The notes: a model not told the origin generated them from the letters alone. Positions 8,717 through 18,405 are shown, numbered from the stretch's first letter. The stretch is DNA of 64,000 nt from Leminorella grimontii ATCC 33999 = DSM 5078 (GCF_000439085.1 NZ_AUUA01000014.1:44639-108638), one strand, 5' to 3'. Numbers and translations: made by a program.

Positions 8717-11143
8717 ATGTCGCAGCGCAGCGCTTCAGTAAACCTATCCGGCCGCATCTCCAGGGCCGGATTTAAACAACTGCTTCAAAACCTGTTGATG
8801 GCAGCCTTTCTGCTAGCGCTGTTTTGTATCGGCTTTCGGCTGTGGCCTCACCCTCCTTTGTCGGAAGGGCTTCCCCTGTCAACAGCCTATTACGATCGCC
8901 AGGGAACGCTGCTGCGGCTGACGCTTTCCAATGATGACCGCTACCGGCTATGGACGCCGCTGGAAGAGATATCCCCGCTGGCGGTTGAAGGCATCATGCG
9001 CTATGAGGACCGCTGGTTTTATTGTCATCCGGGCTTCAACCCCTACAGCCTGCTGCGCGGGTTTTGGGTCAGCTACGTCAGCGGCGGGCGCCTGCAGGGC
9101 GGCTCAACGCTGACCATGCAGCTTGCGCGCATGCACTGGCGGCTAAACACCCGCACGCTCGACGGAAAAGCCGTTCAGATCCTGCGGGCCGTTCAGCTGG
9201 AGCTAAGCTATTCCAAGCGAGACATCCTTGAGGCCTACCTCAACTATGCGCCCTACGGCAGAAACGTTGAGAGCATCGGCGCGGCCAGCCTGATTTATTT
9301 CAACAAAGCGCCCAAAAACCTCACGCTGCCGGAGGCCCTGACGCTGGCGGTGCTGCCGCAGTCGCCCAGCTATCGGGTCGATGCGAATACCGGCGTCGTC
9401 GGGACCGCGTTGACTGACGCCCGAAACCGCCTCTACCAAAGCTGGCTGGCGGAACATCCTGAAGATGCCGATCTTTCAGCGCTTTTCCATCTGCCGCTGG
9501 CCCTGCGCCAACCGGAAAAAATGCCCTATATCGCCCCGCATCTGGTCGAACAAATTCAAAGGCAAAGACGGCGCAGCGTCGAGCAGGAGCAAACCGTCAC
9601 CACCACGCTGGACGCCCGACTTCAGCAGCTGGTGGAAAAGCAGGTCAGTGCGTTTATCGAACGCAATCAAAGCAGAGGCATTCACAACGCCGCCGTGCTG
9701 TTAGTCGACGCTCGCGATATGGGAGTGCGGGCGATGGTAGGGTCCGGCGACTATTACAATCGCCAAATTCAGGGACAGGTCAACGGCACCGACGCCAAAC
9801 GTTCTCCAGGTTCGACGCTAAAGCCCTTTATCTATGCGCTGGGATTAGAACAGGGCGTTCTTCACCCAATGACCATTCTCAAAGACGTGCCTTCAACCTT
9901 CGGCGCCTACGCGCCGGAGAACTTTGACCGCCGCTTTTTGGGCCCCCTTTCCGCGACCGATGCGCTCAACTACAGCCGCAATGTGCCCGCCGTTGCCGTC
10001 GCAGCCCGGCTTAAGCAGCCTAACCTTTATCAGTTTTTGCAAATGGCCGGCGTCGCCAACATGGCAAGCGAAAGACACTACGGGCTGTCGCTGGTATTGG
10101 GCGGGGGAGAAGTCACCGCCCAAGAGTTGGCAAAGCTTTATGCGGTGTTGGCCAATCGAGGAACGTTCAGCCCGCTGAGGCTGGAAGAGTCGACGCCGCG
10201 CGCGTCGCCGATGACGCCGCGCGCGTCGCCGATTCGGCTGCTGAGCGAAGAGGCCTGCTTTATTACGCTCGACATGCTCAGCCAGCACCGACGCCCGGGA
10301 GATACGCTGGCCCAAAGGCCGATGTCGCTGCCGGTTTACTGGAAAACCGGCACCTCTTGGGGATTTCGCGACGCCTGGAGCAGCGGCATATTCGGCCCCT
10401 ACGTGCTGGTCGTCTGGCAGGGCAACTTCGACGGTAAAGGCAACAGCGCGTTCATCGGTGCAGACGCCGCCGCACCGTTGTTTTTCAACATTATTGATAA
10501 CGTCATTGCCGACTATCCAGAACTGAAAGAGCCGCCCCATCGACGTCCGGAAAACCTAAAGCAGGTTGAGGTTTGCCTTTCCAGCGGCAGCCTGCCGACT
10601 CCTTGGTGCCAACGGAGGGGAAAAACCTGGTTTATTCCCGGCAAGTCGCCGATTCAGGTCGACACCGTTTATCGCCCGGTAGCCATCGATAAGGAAAGCG
10701 GTGAAGTCGCCTGCCCGCCTTACGATCCGTCCCGAGTCAACGTGGAGGTGTTTGAGTACTGGCCGTCCGATCTGGCTAAAGTATTCGCCCAGGCGGGGCT
10801 TCCGAAAAAAACGCCCCCTTCAACCGCCCACTGTAAGGACGGCGCCAGCGTAACGGCCGGAGCGCCGCCCCGCATTACGTCGCCGCTGCGCAACACTACC
10901 TACACGCTGCGACGAACGGCTTTGAAAAAGACGCCCATCGTTTTTAGCGCCATTACGGACAACGACGGCAGCGTGATCTATTGGTTTGTCGACGACGCCT
11001 ATCTCGGCAATACTGCCAGCCAGCGGACAATCGAGTGGGCGCCGGAGTCCAGCGGGCGCTATCGCATCCGCGCAATAGACGATCGCGGTCGAGCCGATAC
11101 AAGAACGGTTAACGTCGACATTACTAACGTTCCCTCAGGCTAG
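8717..11143 (+). CDS. pbpC: Penicillin-binding protein 1C
   Basis: Bifunctional peptidoglycan glycosyltransferase/transpeptidase, 808 aa. It has one membrane anchor (about residues 22-40). The glycosyltransferase domain shows EDRWFYCHPG (E97) and GGSTLTMQLARM. The transpeptidase domain shows S366-T-L-K and K543-T-G, followed by the C-terminal PBP1C (BiPBP_C) domain from about residue 700. It begins 9 bases after yfhM and is surely co-transcribed with it. Odd feature: a perfect 21-bp tandem duplication at 10192-10233 adds one TPRASP(M/I) unit in a surface-loop-like Pro/Ser/Arg stretch. It overlaps the convergent MFS gene by 20 bp at the 3' end. Confidence 0.95.
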   Translation: MSQRSASVNLSGRISRAGFKQLLQNLLMAAFLLALFCIGFRLWPHPPLSEGLPLSTAYYDRQGTLLRLTLSNDDRYRLWTPLEEISPLAVEGIMRYEDRWFYCHPGFNPYSLLRGFWVSYVSGGRLQGGSTLTMQLARMHWRLNTRTLDGKAVQILRAVQLELSYSKRDILEAYLNYAPYGRNVESIGAASLIYFNKAPKNLTLPEALTLAVLPQSPSYRVDANTGVVGTALTDARNRLYQSWLAEHPEDADLSALFHLPLALRQPEKMPYIAPHLVEQIQRQRRRSVEQEQTVTTTLDARLQQLVEKQVSAFIERNQSRGIHNAAVLLVDARDMGVRAMVGSGDYYNRQIQGQVNGTDAKRSPGSTLKPFIYALGLEQGVLHPMTILKDVPSTFGAYAPENFDRRFLGPLSATDALNYSRNVPAVAVAARLKQPNLYQFLQMAGVANMASERHYGLSLVLGGGEVTAQELAKLYAVLANRGTFSPLRLEESTPRASPMTPRASPIRLLSEEACFITLDMLSQHRRPGDTLAQRPMSLPVYWKTGTSWGFRDAWSSGIFGPYVLVVWQGNFDGKGNSAFIGADAAAPLFFNIIDNVIADYPELKEPPHRRPENLKQVEVCLSSGSLPTPWCQRRGKTWFIPGKSPIQVDTVYRPVAIDKESGEVACPPYDPSRVNVEVFEYWPSDLAKVFAQAGLPKKTPPSTAHCKDGASVTAGAPPRITSPLRNTTYTLRRTALKKTPIVFSAITDNDGSVIYWFVDDAYLGNTASQRTIEWAPESSGRYRIRAIDDRGRADTRTVNVDITNVPSG
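10192..10233 (+). repeat. 21-bp perfect tandem duplication inside pbpC
   Basis: Bases 10192-10212 are repeated exactly at 10213-10233. The frame is kept; each unit encodes seven residues reading TPRASPM or TPRASPI when phased on Thr. Exact identity suggests recent slippage, so copy number may vary between strains. Confidence 0.9.
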
Positions 11144-12275
11144 TCTTCGTCGGCCACACCAACACCCCGGCGGCAAATAGCGCGACGGCGGCGACGTAGA
11201 GCGCGGGCGTCAGGCTACCGGTCAGCGCCGTCGACAGCGCCGACAGCACGGGCCCAACGAGCTGTCCGACGGCGTAGCCAGTAGTCAATAGCCCCGCCAT
11301 ATAGCGCGCCGAATCCGGTGCCAGCTCCCGTCCGTACAAAAGCGACAGCTGCACGACGCACAGGAACCCGCCGCCAACCAGAGTAGCGCCAACGGCAAGC
11401 CCCGCAATGCCGGGCAGCAGCTCTGCGCACAGGACGCCCGCGGCCTGTAGCCAAAGCGCTACCGCCAACCTGATGGGCGTTGGCGTCGTCAGATAGTGCC
11501 GAGTGACGATAACGATGGCGATCCCCACCACGGAAGCGCCGCCGAACAGCGGCCACATAAACTGTGCCGGCAGAGAATCAGGAAAGCGAACACTCGCCAT
11601 TTGGGAAAGAAAGGTGGCGGGAAGAATATAGCCAAATCCCGCCAGGCTGTAGCTCCACACCAGCCGCCGGATGCGACCACCTACGGCTGCGGGCGGCAAA
11701 ACTGCACTCTGCGCACGGTGCATGTCGCCGCTGCGGGGAAAGTTGGCGCTTACGGCGCAGGCAAGGGCCAGCGCCACCACACCGTAGCCCAACCAGGCGG
11801 AACCTGCATTCCATCCCCACGAGTGAAAGCCAACGGCCAGCAGGCCGCTGAGAAAAATACCCGCACCCGGCCCGGCGAACACGGCGGCGGAAAGCCCGGG
11901 TCGCCCCAGAGCCAGCAGCCGTTCGCTGCTCCAGGCGGCGACCATCACCAACCCCCATCCGCTGGCCCAGCCGATAACAAAGCGGATTGCGCCGTGCCAA
12001 TAGGCGCCATCAACCAGACCGGACAGAAGCGTCAGCGCTACCGCGCCCCACACGCCTCCCCACAGGCGCATCTCTATTCGTTTGGATGCGCGCATCGCAT
12101 CATAAGATCCGCACAGATAGCCCAGATAGTTGCTGGCGGCCACCAGCCCGGCTCCGGTCAGAGAGAACTGGCCTTCCCCCAGCATTAAAGGTACCTGGGG
12201 CGTAAAGGCGAAACGTCCTATCCCCATTACGATGACTAACGCAATAAATCCGCTGAACGCAATTCTCCAGGCCAT
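11124..12275 (-). CDS. YbfB/YjiJ family MFS transporter
   Basis: Inner-membrane transporter of the major facilitator superfamily, 383 aa with about 12 hydrophobic segments. The N-terminus IVMGIGRFAFTPQVPLML is the signature of the YbfB/YjiJ family (from memory, E. coli YjiJ reads MGIGRFFFTPMLPLL). The substrate is not known. The ATG at 12275 follows GGGAGGGG. It is convergent with pbpC, overlapping by 20 bp, and no terminator is visible between them. Confidence 0.85.
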   Translation of the reverse strand: MAWRIAFSGFIALVIVMGIGRFAFTPQVPLMLGEGQFSLTGAGLVAASNYLGYLCGSYDAMRASKRIEMRLWGGVWGAVALTLLSGLVDGAYWHGAIRFVIGWASGWGLVMVAAWSSERLLALGRPGLSAAVFAGPGAGIFLSGLLAVGFHSWGWNAGSAWLGYGVVALALACAVSANFPRSGDMHRAQSAVLPPAAVGGRIRRLVWSYSLAGFGYILPATFLSQMASVRFPDSLPAQFMWPLFGGASVVGIAIVIVTRHYLTTPTPIRLAVALWLQAAGVLCAELLPGIAGLAVGATLVGGGFLCVVQLSLLYGRELAPDSARYMAGLLTTGYAVGQLVGPVLSALSTALTGSLTPALYVAAVALFAAGVLVWPTKTSLRER

Positions 12276-12345
12276 CGCCCCTCCCGCTTGGTTATTAAAT
12301 AACTATAGCTAAATTAGGCGATTGAAAAGAGAAGGGAGATAAATA

Positions 12346-12380
12346 AAAAAAGCCGACGCGGTAAAGCGTCGGCCTTCTAT
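12346..12380 (-). terminator. Rho-independent terminator of the M23 peptidase gene
   Basis: GCCGACGC (12352-12359) pairs with GCGTCGGC (12366-12373). Read on the minus strand the stem is followed by a run of seven T, which suits the leftward gene ending at 12403. Confidence 0.85.
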
Positions 12381-12402
12381 TTTTGATTATCAGAAAACGA
12401 AA

Positions 12403-13200
12403 TCAGTTCGCTTCGTTTGAAGCGACTCTCTTAGTGTAAAGAATTTTACCGTCGCCGAGGATCCGAGTTTCGTAATTGGCATCCTGCAGGCTAACGGATT
12501 GAATATCACGCACGGCCTGCCCTTTCGATGCACTAAACGGGCTTTTAACCTTCGACGCCTTTGGCGCCACGCTGGCGGTTACCGGCGTTGAGATGTCCGG
12601 ATGATTAAGATTGAAATTGTTTACAATCGCCACGCCGCTAAACTGGCTGGACAGCGGATCGATAGGACTGTTGTTCGCCCACAGTTCGTAGTGGAGATGG
12701 GCGGCCGTGCTGCGACCGGTATTGCCGGACAGGCCGATTTTCTGCCCCTGCTTAACTTTTTGCCCCTGCGTCACCAGCAGTTTGCTCAAATGCATATATT
12801 GAGTGCTGTAGCCGTTCGCATGACGAATGACAATGTAGTTCCCGGCGGAACGACTGAATTTGGCAATAACCACTTCACCTGCTCCCGTTGATATCACGGT
12901 AGAGCCAATGGGCATTGAAAAATCAATTCCTTTATGGGGCATACGCTTACGCGTGACCGGGTTGACGCGCGAAGGATTAAACTGAGACGTGACCTGAAAA
13001 GGTTCTGCCGTTGGATAGCGGAGCAGAGATGCATTGCTTATGCTGGCACTGGCGCTTGACGACGCCTGCGTCTTCTTGCTTTTGGTCGGACTCTGTTGAG
13101 AGGCATAAGCTGCGCCGGAGGTCAGCAGTACAGAAAAACAAATGAGTTTTATCAGCGGATTACTCAGTCGTTTGGTTATTGGGCTCAGCATGCTCATCAT
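12403..13200 (-). CDS. Secreted M23 family peptidoglycan endopeptidase
   Basis: Zinc metalloendopeptidase of the LytM/M23 family, 265 aa, related to the catalytic domain of E. coli MepM. A signal peptide ends around residue 34 (AYA/SQQ). A Ser/Lys-rich linker follows, then the catalytic domain with PHKGIDFSMP (zinc His and Asp) and AHLHYELW (HxH). It lacks the LysM domain and membrane anchor of MepM, so it may be a free periplasmic enzyme cutting peptidoglycan cross-links. Start uncertain between two adjacent ATGs (13200 or 13197) behind a GAGGG site. It carries its own strong terminator. Confidence 0.88.
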   Translation of the reverse strand: MMSMLSPITKRLSNPLIKLICFSVLLTSGAAYASQQSPTKSKKTQASSSASASISNASLLRYPTAEPFQVTSQFNPSRVNPVTRKRMPHKGIDFSMPIGSTVISTGAGEVVIAKFSRSAGNYIVIRHANGYSTQYMHLSKLLVTQGQKVKQGQKIGLSGNTGRSTAAHLHYELWANNSPIDPLSSQFSGVAIVNNFNLNHPDISTPVTASVAPKASKVKSPFSASKGQAVRDIQSVSLQDANYETRILGDGKILYTKRVASNEAN

Positions 13201-14009
13201 GATGCCTGGCCCTCATTATTATTCGACATTCTGGAAGCCATTTAATCAGGTAAGGTTAAAATCTAGACCGCATTATGCCCTAATAATTCCTTCGTTTGGG
13301 TATATATTTGTAAATTTCGAGAGATTACCCATAAAATCGCGCCAACCCCGCTCGCTGATACTTCATTATTTATTTTAATATCAAATAAATAATGTCAGCC
13401 AATCAAGGAAAGTTTTATTGCGGGAAAAGCAATAAACTGTCACTTCCCTCTTTGTTTTTCTAGCCAAAACTGAAGTATTTATAAAGAGTTTCAGCTTTTT
13501 TCATAAGAACAGTGATAAGAGTAACTATTTGGAAACGACGATTTGAAGCATTCGCGTAAACATCATCTTAAGAACGGAAAGAAAGCGCGCACGTTCCTTT
13601 TATGCTCATCGCTCTTCCACACTCTTTGCCAAGGCGGCCAAAGAATCATTGGCAATGGGAAAGCCGCCAACCTTTTGAGACCCCTCCTCATTTTCGAATA
13701 AAATTCTTTAAAGTGTCGATATCACCACTAATTTATCTATAGAAAGCCCCGACAATTAATGGTAGCTTATCGATTAATTACATAAAAATGCGTAAGTTAC
13801 CCAGAATATACGCCAAAATGGCGCAGGGACCGAAAACAAGAGCCCACACCGAAAGGCGTTTTCGCAGCTTAACGTAACATTTGGGCATTCCGACAGGTTC
13901 GGAACCCACACCCTGTCTATACGCCCCCGTTCCGGCGCCGCCAAGGCGGCAACCAGAAGGAGAAAGCGCATAGAGATACGGAACGTTTTTAAAAGGGGTT
14001 GATGTAAAC
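13201..14009. other. Long non-coding stretch with strong hairpins
   Basis: About 800 bases with no convincing gene. The left part (to ~13560) is AT-rich and holds the promoter region of the M23 gene. At 13626-13668 two inverted repeats interlock: TTGCCAA/TTGGCAA and GGCGGC/GCCGCC. At 13892-13917 GACAGG/CCTGTC encloses GGTTC-G-GAACC, and at 13937-13950 GCCGCC-AA-GGCGGC forms a tight hairpin. The 11-mer GCCAAGGCGGC occurs in both blocks (13628, 13940). A minus-strand frame (13774-14061) crosses the second block without a good ribosome-binding site. Confidence 0.6.
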
Positions 14010-17000
14010 ATGGCGTCTGTGCCCAATTACCATCTTGCAGGAATCGACGTAGGTTCGACAACCGTCAAACTGGTGCTGCTGGACAAACAGCGGCAACTAG
14101 TTCACCACGCCTATCAGCGCCACTATTCCGACATCCGTCAGACGCTTTTATCCCTGTTCGAGCAGGTGCAGAACGCATTTCCGACGCTGACCGTTGTCCC
14201 TGTAATTACCGGCTCCGGCGGTCTGGCGCTGTCGGAGCTGCTTTCCATCCCGTTTGAGCAGGAAGTTATTGCCAGTTCAAAGACCATCACCACGTTTATC
14301 CCTCAAACCGACGTCGCTATCGAACTGGGCGGGGAAGACGCCAAGCTCACCTACTTCGACCGCCACGGCGTCGACCAGCGCATGAACAACAGCTGCGCCG
14401 GAGGCACGGGGGCGTTTATTGACCAGATGGCGTCCCTGCTGGAGACCGACGCCGCCGGATTAAACCAGCTGGCAAACGACTATCAAACCCTCTACCCCAT
14501 CGCTTCACGCTGCGGCGTGTTCGCTAAAACCGACGTTCAGCCGCTTATCAACCAGGGCGCGGCCAAGTCGGACATCGCGGCGTCAATCCTTCAGGCCATC
14601 GTCAACCAGACTATCAGCGGCCTGGCCTGCGGCAAGCCCATCAGGGGCAACGTGGCCTTCCTGGGCGGGCCGCTGTACTTCCTTGATAACCTGCGAAAGC
14701 TGTTTATCAAAACGCTGAAGCTGAAAAAGGATAAGGTCATCTTTCCAGAAAACCCTCAGCTGTTCGTCGCCATCGGCGCCGCGCTGCTGGCGGATAAGCA
14801 GGGAGAAGCTGTTTCACTGAGCCAGCTCATCGGCGCGCTGCGCGACGCCAAGGAAAGCACCGTTAAAGAAGTCGACCTTCTGCCGCCGCTGTTTCAGACG
14901 CAGGCCGACGTTGACGCCTTTCGCGAGCGCCACGCCAAGGCCAACGTGACGCGCATTGCGCTGGAAGACTATCGGGGGCGGGCCTATCTGGGCATCGATT
15001 CAGGATCCACCACCACAAAAGTCGTTTTGATCGGGGAGAGGTGCGAACTGCTGTATGACTTCTACGGCAGCAACAAGGGCAACCCGCTCAACGTCGTACG
15101 CGAAGTGCTGTGCGATATCTATCGCCAGCTGCCTGCCGAAGTCACCATCGCCAAGGCGGCGACGACCGGCTACGGCGAGCAGTTGATAAAAGCCGCCTTT
15201 CGCGCCGACGCGGGCGAGGTGGAAACCGTCGCCCACTACCGCGCAGCGGAGCAGCTCCTGCCCGGCGTAGAGTTTATTCTGGACATCGGCGGCCAGGACA
15301 TGAAGTGCCTGTATATTCGCGACGGCGTCATCAACAGCATTTTGCTTAATGAGGCCTGTTCCGCCGGCTGCGGCTCGTTTATCGAGATGTTTGCCCGCTC
15401 GCTGAATATCCCCGTCACCGAATTTTCTCAGCAGGCGCTGCTGGCGGAGCGGCCGGTCGATCTGGGCACCCGCTGCACCGTATTTATGAATTCAAAGGTC
15501 AAACAGGCGCAAAAGGAAGGCGCGACGGTTGCCGATATTTCCGCCGGTCTTTCGTACTCTGTCATCAAAAACGCGCTGTATAAGGTGATTAAGCTTAAGC
15601 AGCTCGACATGCTGCCGCAAAAAATCATGGTTCAGGGCGGCACCTTCTACAACGAAGCGGTGCTGCGCGCGTTTGAAAATCTCACTGAAAGAAGCGTCAC
15701 CCGCGTGGACATCGCGGGGCTGATGGGGGCCTACGGCGCGGCACTTATCGCGCGAGACGGGGCCAACGACGGACGCCCCAGCCAACTGCTGCACCCAAGC
15801 GAACTTGAAGCCTTTGGCGTAGAACAAAGCAGCGACCGCTGTCGCGAGTGCAACAACCAGTGCATGCTGACGATTAACGCCTTTGAAGACGGGCGAGAGT
15901 TTATCTCAGGCAACCGCTGTGAAAAAGGCGCCCGCGTTGAAGTGGCTCCAAGCCGTCTGCCTAACCTGTACGAGTACAAAGAAAACAGGGTGTTCAACTA
16001 CAAGGCGTTGCCCAAAGAGCTGGCCGTACGGGGAACGGTGGGCATACCGCGCGTACTTAACCAGTTCGAAAACTACCCCTTCTGGCACACTTTTTTCACT
16101 CAGTTGGGCTTTCGCGTAGTGCTGTCTCCGCCGTCGACTGAACGCCTTTATCTGAAGGGAATAGAAACCATCCCTTCCGAATCAGTCTGCTATCCGGCCA
16201 AGCTGGTGCACGGCCACATTGAGCACCTGATAGAACGTAAGGTTGACCGCATCTTTTTTCCGTCCGTTACCTATGAGTGGCAAGAAACGCAGGGTGGAGA
16301 TAATCACTTCAACTGCCCGGTAGTCAGCACTTACTCGGAAGTTATTCGCACCAATATTGACGCCATAAGTCAGGGAGAGGTCGCGTTCCATAACCCGTTC
16401 ATTAACTTTAACCACCTCGACTCGGTGGAAAAAGCGCTGTTTAACGAGCTCAGGCCGCTCGGGCTAAAGCATAAAGAGATCAAGCAGGCAGTACAGGAAG
16501 CCTGGCAAGAGCTTCAAGCAATGCGGCAGGACGTCCGCAACAAGGGCAAAGAGGTCGTTAACTGGCTGGTGGAAAACGATCTGCCCGGCATCGTGCTCGC
16601 CGGTCGCCCCTATCACGTCGACTCGGGCATCCATCACGGCATTGACCGCATCATCGTCGAAGAAGGCATGGCTGTGCTAACGGAAGACAGCGTAGCGCAC
16701 CTGGGCGAGTCGCTTCTTCGCCGCCCGCTGCGCGTCGTTGACCAGTGGGCCTACCATTCTCGCCTGTACGCCGCCGGCGCCTACGTAGCGGCCAGCCCTC
16801 AGTTGGAGCTGGTACAGCTCACCTCCTTCGGCTGCGGCCTTGACGCCCTGACCGCCGATCAGGTGGAGGAAGTGCTAAGAGCCGCCAATAAGGTTTATAC
16901 CCTGATCAAGATCGACGAAGGCGCCAATCTGGGCGCGGTCAGGATCCGCATTCGCTCCCTTAAGGCGGCCATGGCCGCCCGACGACATCGCGGCGTTACG

Positions 17001-18332
17001 ATTTCGGATACGCCTTACGAATCGAAAAGAACGCCCTTTACCGAGGCGATGCGCGGCACCCATACCATTCTGGCGCCGCAGATGGCGCCCATTCACTTTG
17101 ACCTGATTCAGTCGGTTTTCCGCTCTGAAGGCTATCGCCTGCAGGTACTGCCTACCGTCACCAAGTCGGCTATTGAACAGGGATTAAAGTACGTCAACAA
17201 CGACGCCTGCTACCCCTGCGTGCTGGTCACTGGGCAAATCGTCGATGCACTCACCAGCGGACAGTACGACCCCAATACCAGCGCCGCCATTATTACCCAG
17301 ACCGGCGGCGCCTGCCGGGCGACCAACTACATCGCTTTTATTCGTAAAGCGCTGGAGGACGCAGGTTTCCCGCAGGTGCCGGTTATCTCCTTAAGCGCCT
17401 CGGGGCTGGAGGAAAACCCAGGGTTCCGCTACAGCCTGCGCATGGTGAAAAAGGCGGTCATGTCGATAATTTATGGCGACCTGCTGATGAAGGCGCTGCT
17501 GCGAACGCGCCCCTACGAAGCGGAGCCAGGATCGGCCCAAAGCCTTTACGAATACTGGAACCAGCGGGTAAAGCAGAATCTTGAAGCCGAAGGCAGCATG
17601 GGACGGTTTAAAGAGGACGTGGCACAAATCGTCGCCGAGTTTGACAGGCTTCCTCTACGCCCGGAGAGAAGGCCCAGAGTCGGCATCGTCGGCGAAATCC
17701 TGGTGAAATATCACCCCGGCGCTAACAACGATCTGGTTGGGCAGATTGAAGCGGAAGGCGGCGAGGCGGTCGTTCCCGACATGCTCGACTTTTTCCTTTC
17801 CTGCACCTACGGCACCCGCTATGACCGACGCCAGTACGGACTGGACTTCCTGAGCATGGCGCTCAATCAAGCGGCTACGTCCACCATCGAGTGGATGCGC
17901 AAGTCGGTAAACAAAGCGTTAAAACGCAGCCAGCGCTTTTGCGCCCCGCCCGTCATCGCCGAGCTGGCGTCCATGGCTGAAAGCGTCGTGTCACTGGGTA
18001 ACCAGGCCGGTGAAGGCTGGCTGCTAACGGCAGAGATGATGGAGCTTTTGGAGATGGGAGTAAACAACGTTGTCTGCGTCCAACCCTTCGGCTGCCTGCC
18101 AAACCACATTACCGGGCGGGGCGTGATTAAAAGCCTCAAGCAGAGATATCCGGCTGCCAACATTTTTGCTATCGACTACGACCCCGGCGCCAGCGAAGTC
18201 AATCAGCTAAACCGGCTGAAGCTTATGATGTCGGTGGCGCAAAACGCTATCGATATCAGAGTGGATCAGGAATCTGAGTCAAAAAGCATCGGCTTCGGCA
18301 AATCCTATCGACCAAAGCCGTCTACGGGATAG
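14010..18332 (+). CDS. 2-hydroxyacyl-CoA dehydratase activase-type Fe-S protein with two ATPase domains, 1440 aa
   Basis: Multi-domain protein related to the ATP-dependent activator (HgdC/BadFG) and the dehydratase D subunit. Two ASKHA-type ATPase domains lie in tandem: GIDVGSTTVKLVLLD (from residue 11) and LGIDSGSTTTKVVLIG (near 330). Each keeps the cysteine pair that in HgdC bridges a 4Fe-4S cluster at the dimer interface: C129/C168 and C450/C489, both 39 residues apart as in HgdC (C127/C166, from memory). A DUF2229-type region follows (about 660-880), then a HgdD-like C-terminal half with several Cys (DACYPC). Known relatives are common in anaerobes; the real substrate is unknown. The start has AAGGGG 11 bases upstream. 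No separate dehydratase subunits are nearby. Confidence 0.9.
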   Translation: MASVPNYHLAGIDVGSTTVKLVLLDKQRQLVHHAYQRHYSDIRQTLLSLFEQVQNAFPTLTVVPVITGSGGLALSELLSIPFEQEVIASSKTITTFIPQTDVAIELGGEDAKLTYFDRHGVDQRMNNSCAGGTGAFIDQMASLLETDAAGLNQLANDYQTLYPIASRCGVFAKTDVQPLINQGAAKSDIAASILQAIVNQTISGLACGKPIRGNVAFLGGPLYFLDNLRKLFIKTLKLKKDKVIFPENPQLFVAIGAALLADKQGEAVSLSQLIGALRDAKESTVKEVDLLPPLFQTQADVDAFRERHAKANVTRIALEDYRGRAYLGIDSGSTTTKVVLIGERCELLYDFYGSNKGNPLNVVREVLCDIYRQLPAEVTIAKAATTGYGEQLIKAAFRADAGEVETVAHYRAAEQLLPGVEFILDIGGQDMKCLYIRDGVINSILLNEACSAGCGSFIEMFARSLNIPVTEFSQQALLAERPVDLGTRCTVFMNSKVKQAQKEGATVADISAGLSYSVIKNALYKVIKLKQLDMLPQKIMVQGGTFYNEAVLRAFENLTERSVTRVDIAGLMGAYGAALIARDGANDGRPSQLLHPSELEAFGVEQSSDRCRECNNQCMLTINAFEDGREFISGNRCEKGARVEVAPSRLPNLYEYKENRVFNYKALPKELAVRGTVGIPRVLNQFENYPFWHTFFTQLGFRVVLSPPSTERLYLKGIETIPSESVCYPAKLVHGHIEHLIERKVDRIFFPSVTYEWQETQGGDNHFNCPVVSTYSEVIRTNIDAISQGEVAFHNPFINFNHLDSVEKALFNELRPLGLKHKEIKQAVQEAWQELQAMRQDVRNKGKEVVNWLVENDLPGIVLAGRPYHVDSGIHHGIDRIIVEEGMAVLTEDSVAHLGESLLRRPLRVVDQWAYHSRLYAAGAYVAASPQLELVQLTSFGCGLDALTADQVEEVLRAANKVYTLIKIDEGANLGAVRIRIRSLKAAMAARRHRGVTISDTPYESKRTPFTEAMRGTHTILAPQMAPIHFDLIQSVFRSEGYRLQVLPTVTKSAIEQGLKYVNNDACYPCVLVTGQIVDALTSGQYDPNTSAAIITQTGGACRATNYIAFIRKALEDAGFPQVPVISLSASGLEENPGFRYSLRMVKKAVMSIIYGDLLMKALLRTRPYEAEPGSAQSLYEYWNQRVKQNLEAEGSMGRFKEDVAQIVAEFDRLPLRPERRPRVGIVGEILVKYHPGANNDLVGQIEAEGGEAVVPDMLDFFLSCTYGTRYDRRQYGLDFLSMALNQAATSTIEWMRKSVNKALKRSQRFCAPPVIAELASMAESVVSLGNQAGEGWLLTAEMMELLEMGVNNVVCVQPFGCLPNHITGRGVIKSLKQRYPAANIFAIDYDPGASEVNQLNRLKLMMSVAQNAIDIRVDQESESKSIGFGKSYRPKPSTG

Positions 18333-18346
18333 GCACTCGCATTACG

Positions 18347-18377
18347 CAAAAACCCCGACTCTCGTCGGGGTTCCCAT
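18347..18377. terminator. Bidirectional terminator between activase gene and zraP
   Basis: AACCCCGAC (18351-18359) pairs with GTCGGGGTT (18364-18372) around TCTC. On the minus strand it is followed by TTTTTG, so it serves zraP best; it probably also ends the activase transcript. Confidence 0.8.
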
Positions 18378-18405
18378 TCTTATACCAAGACGGCTTACTT
18401 AAGAA

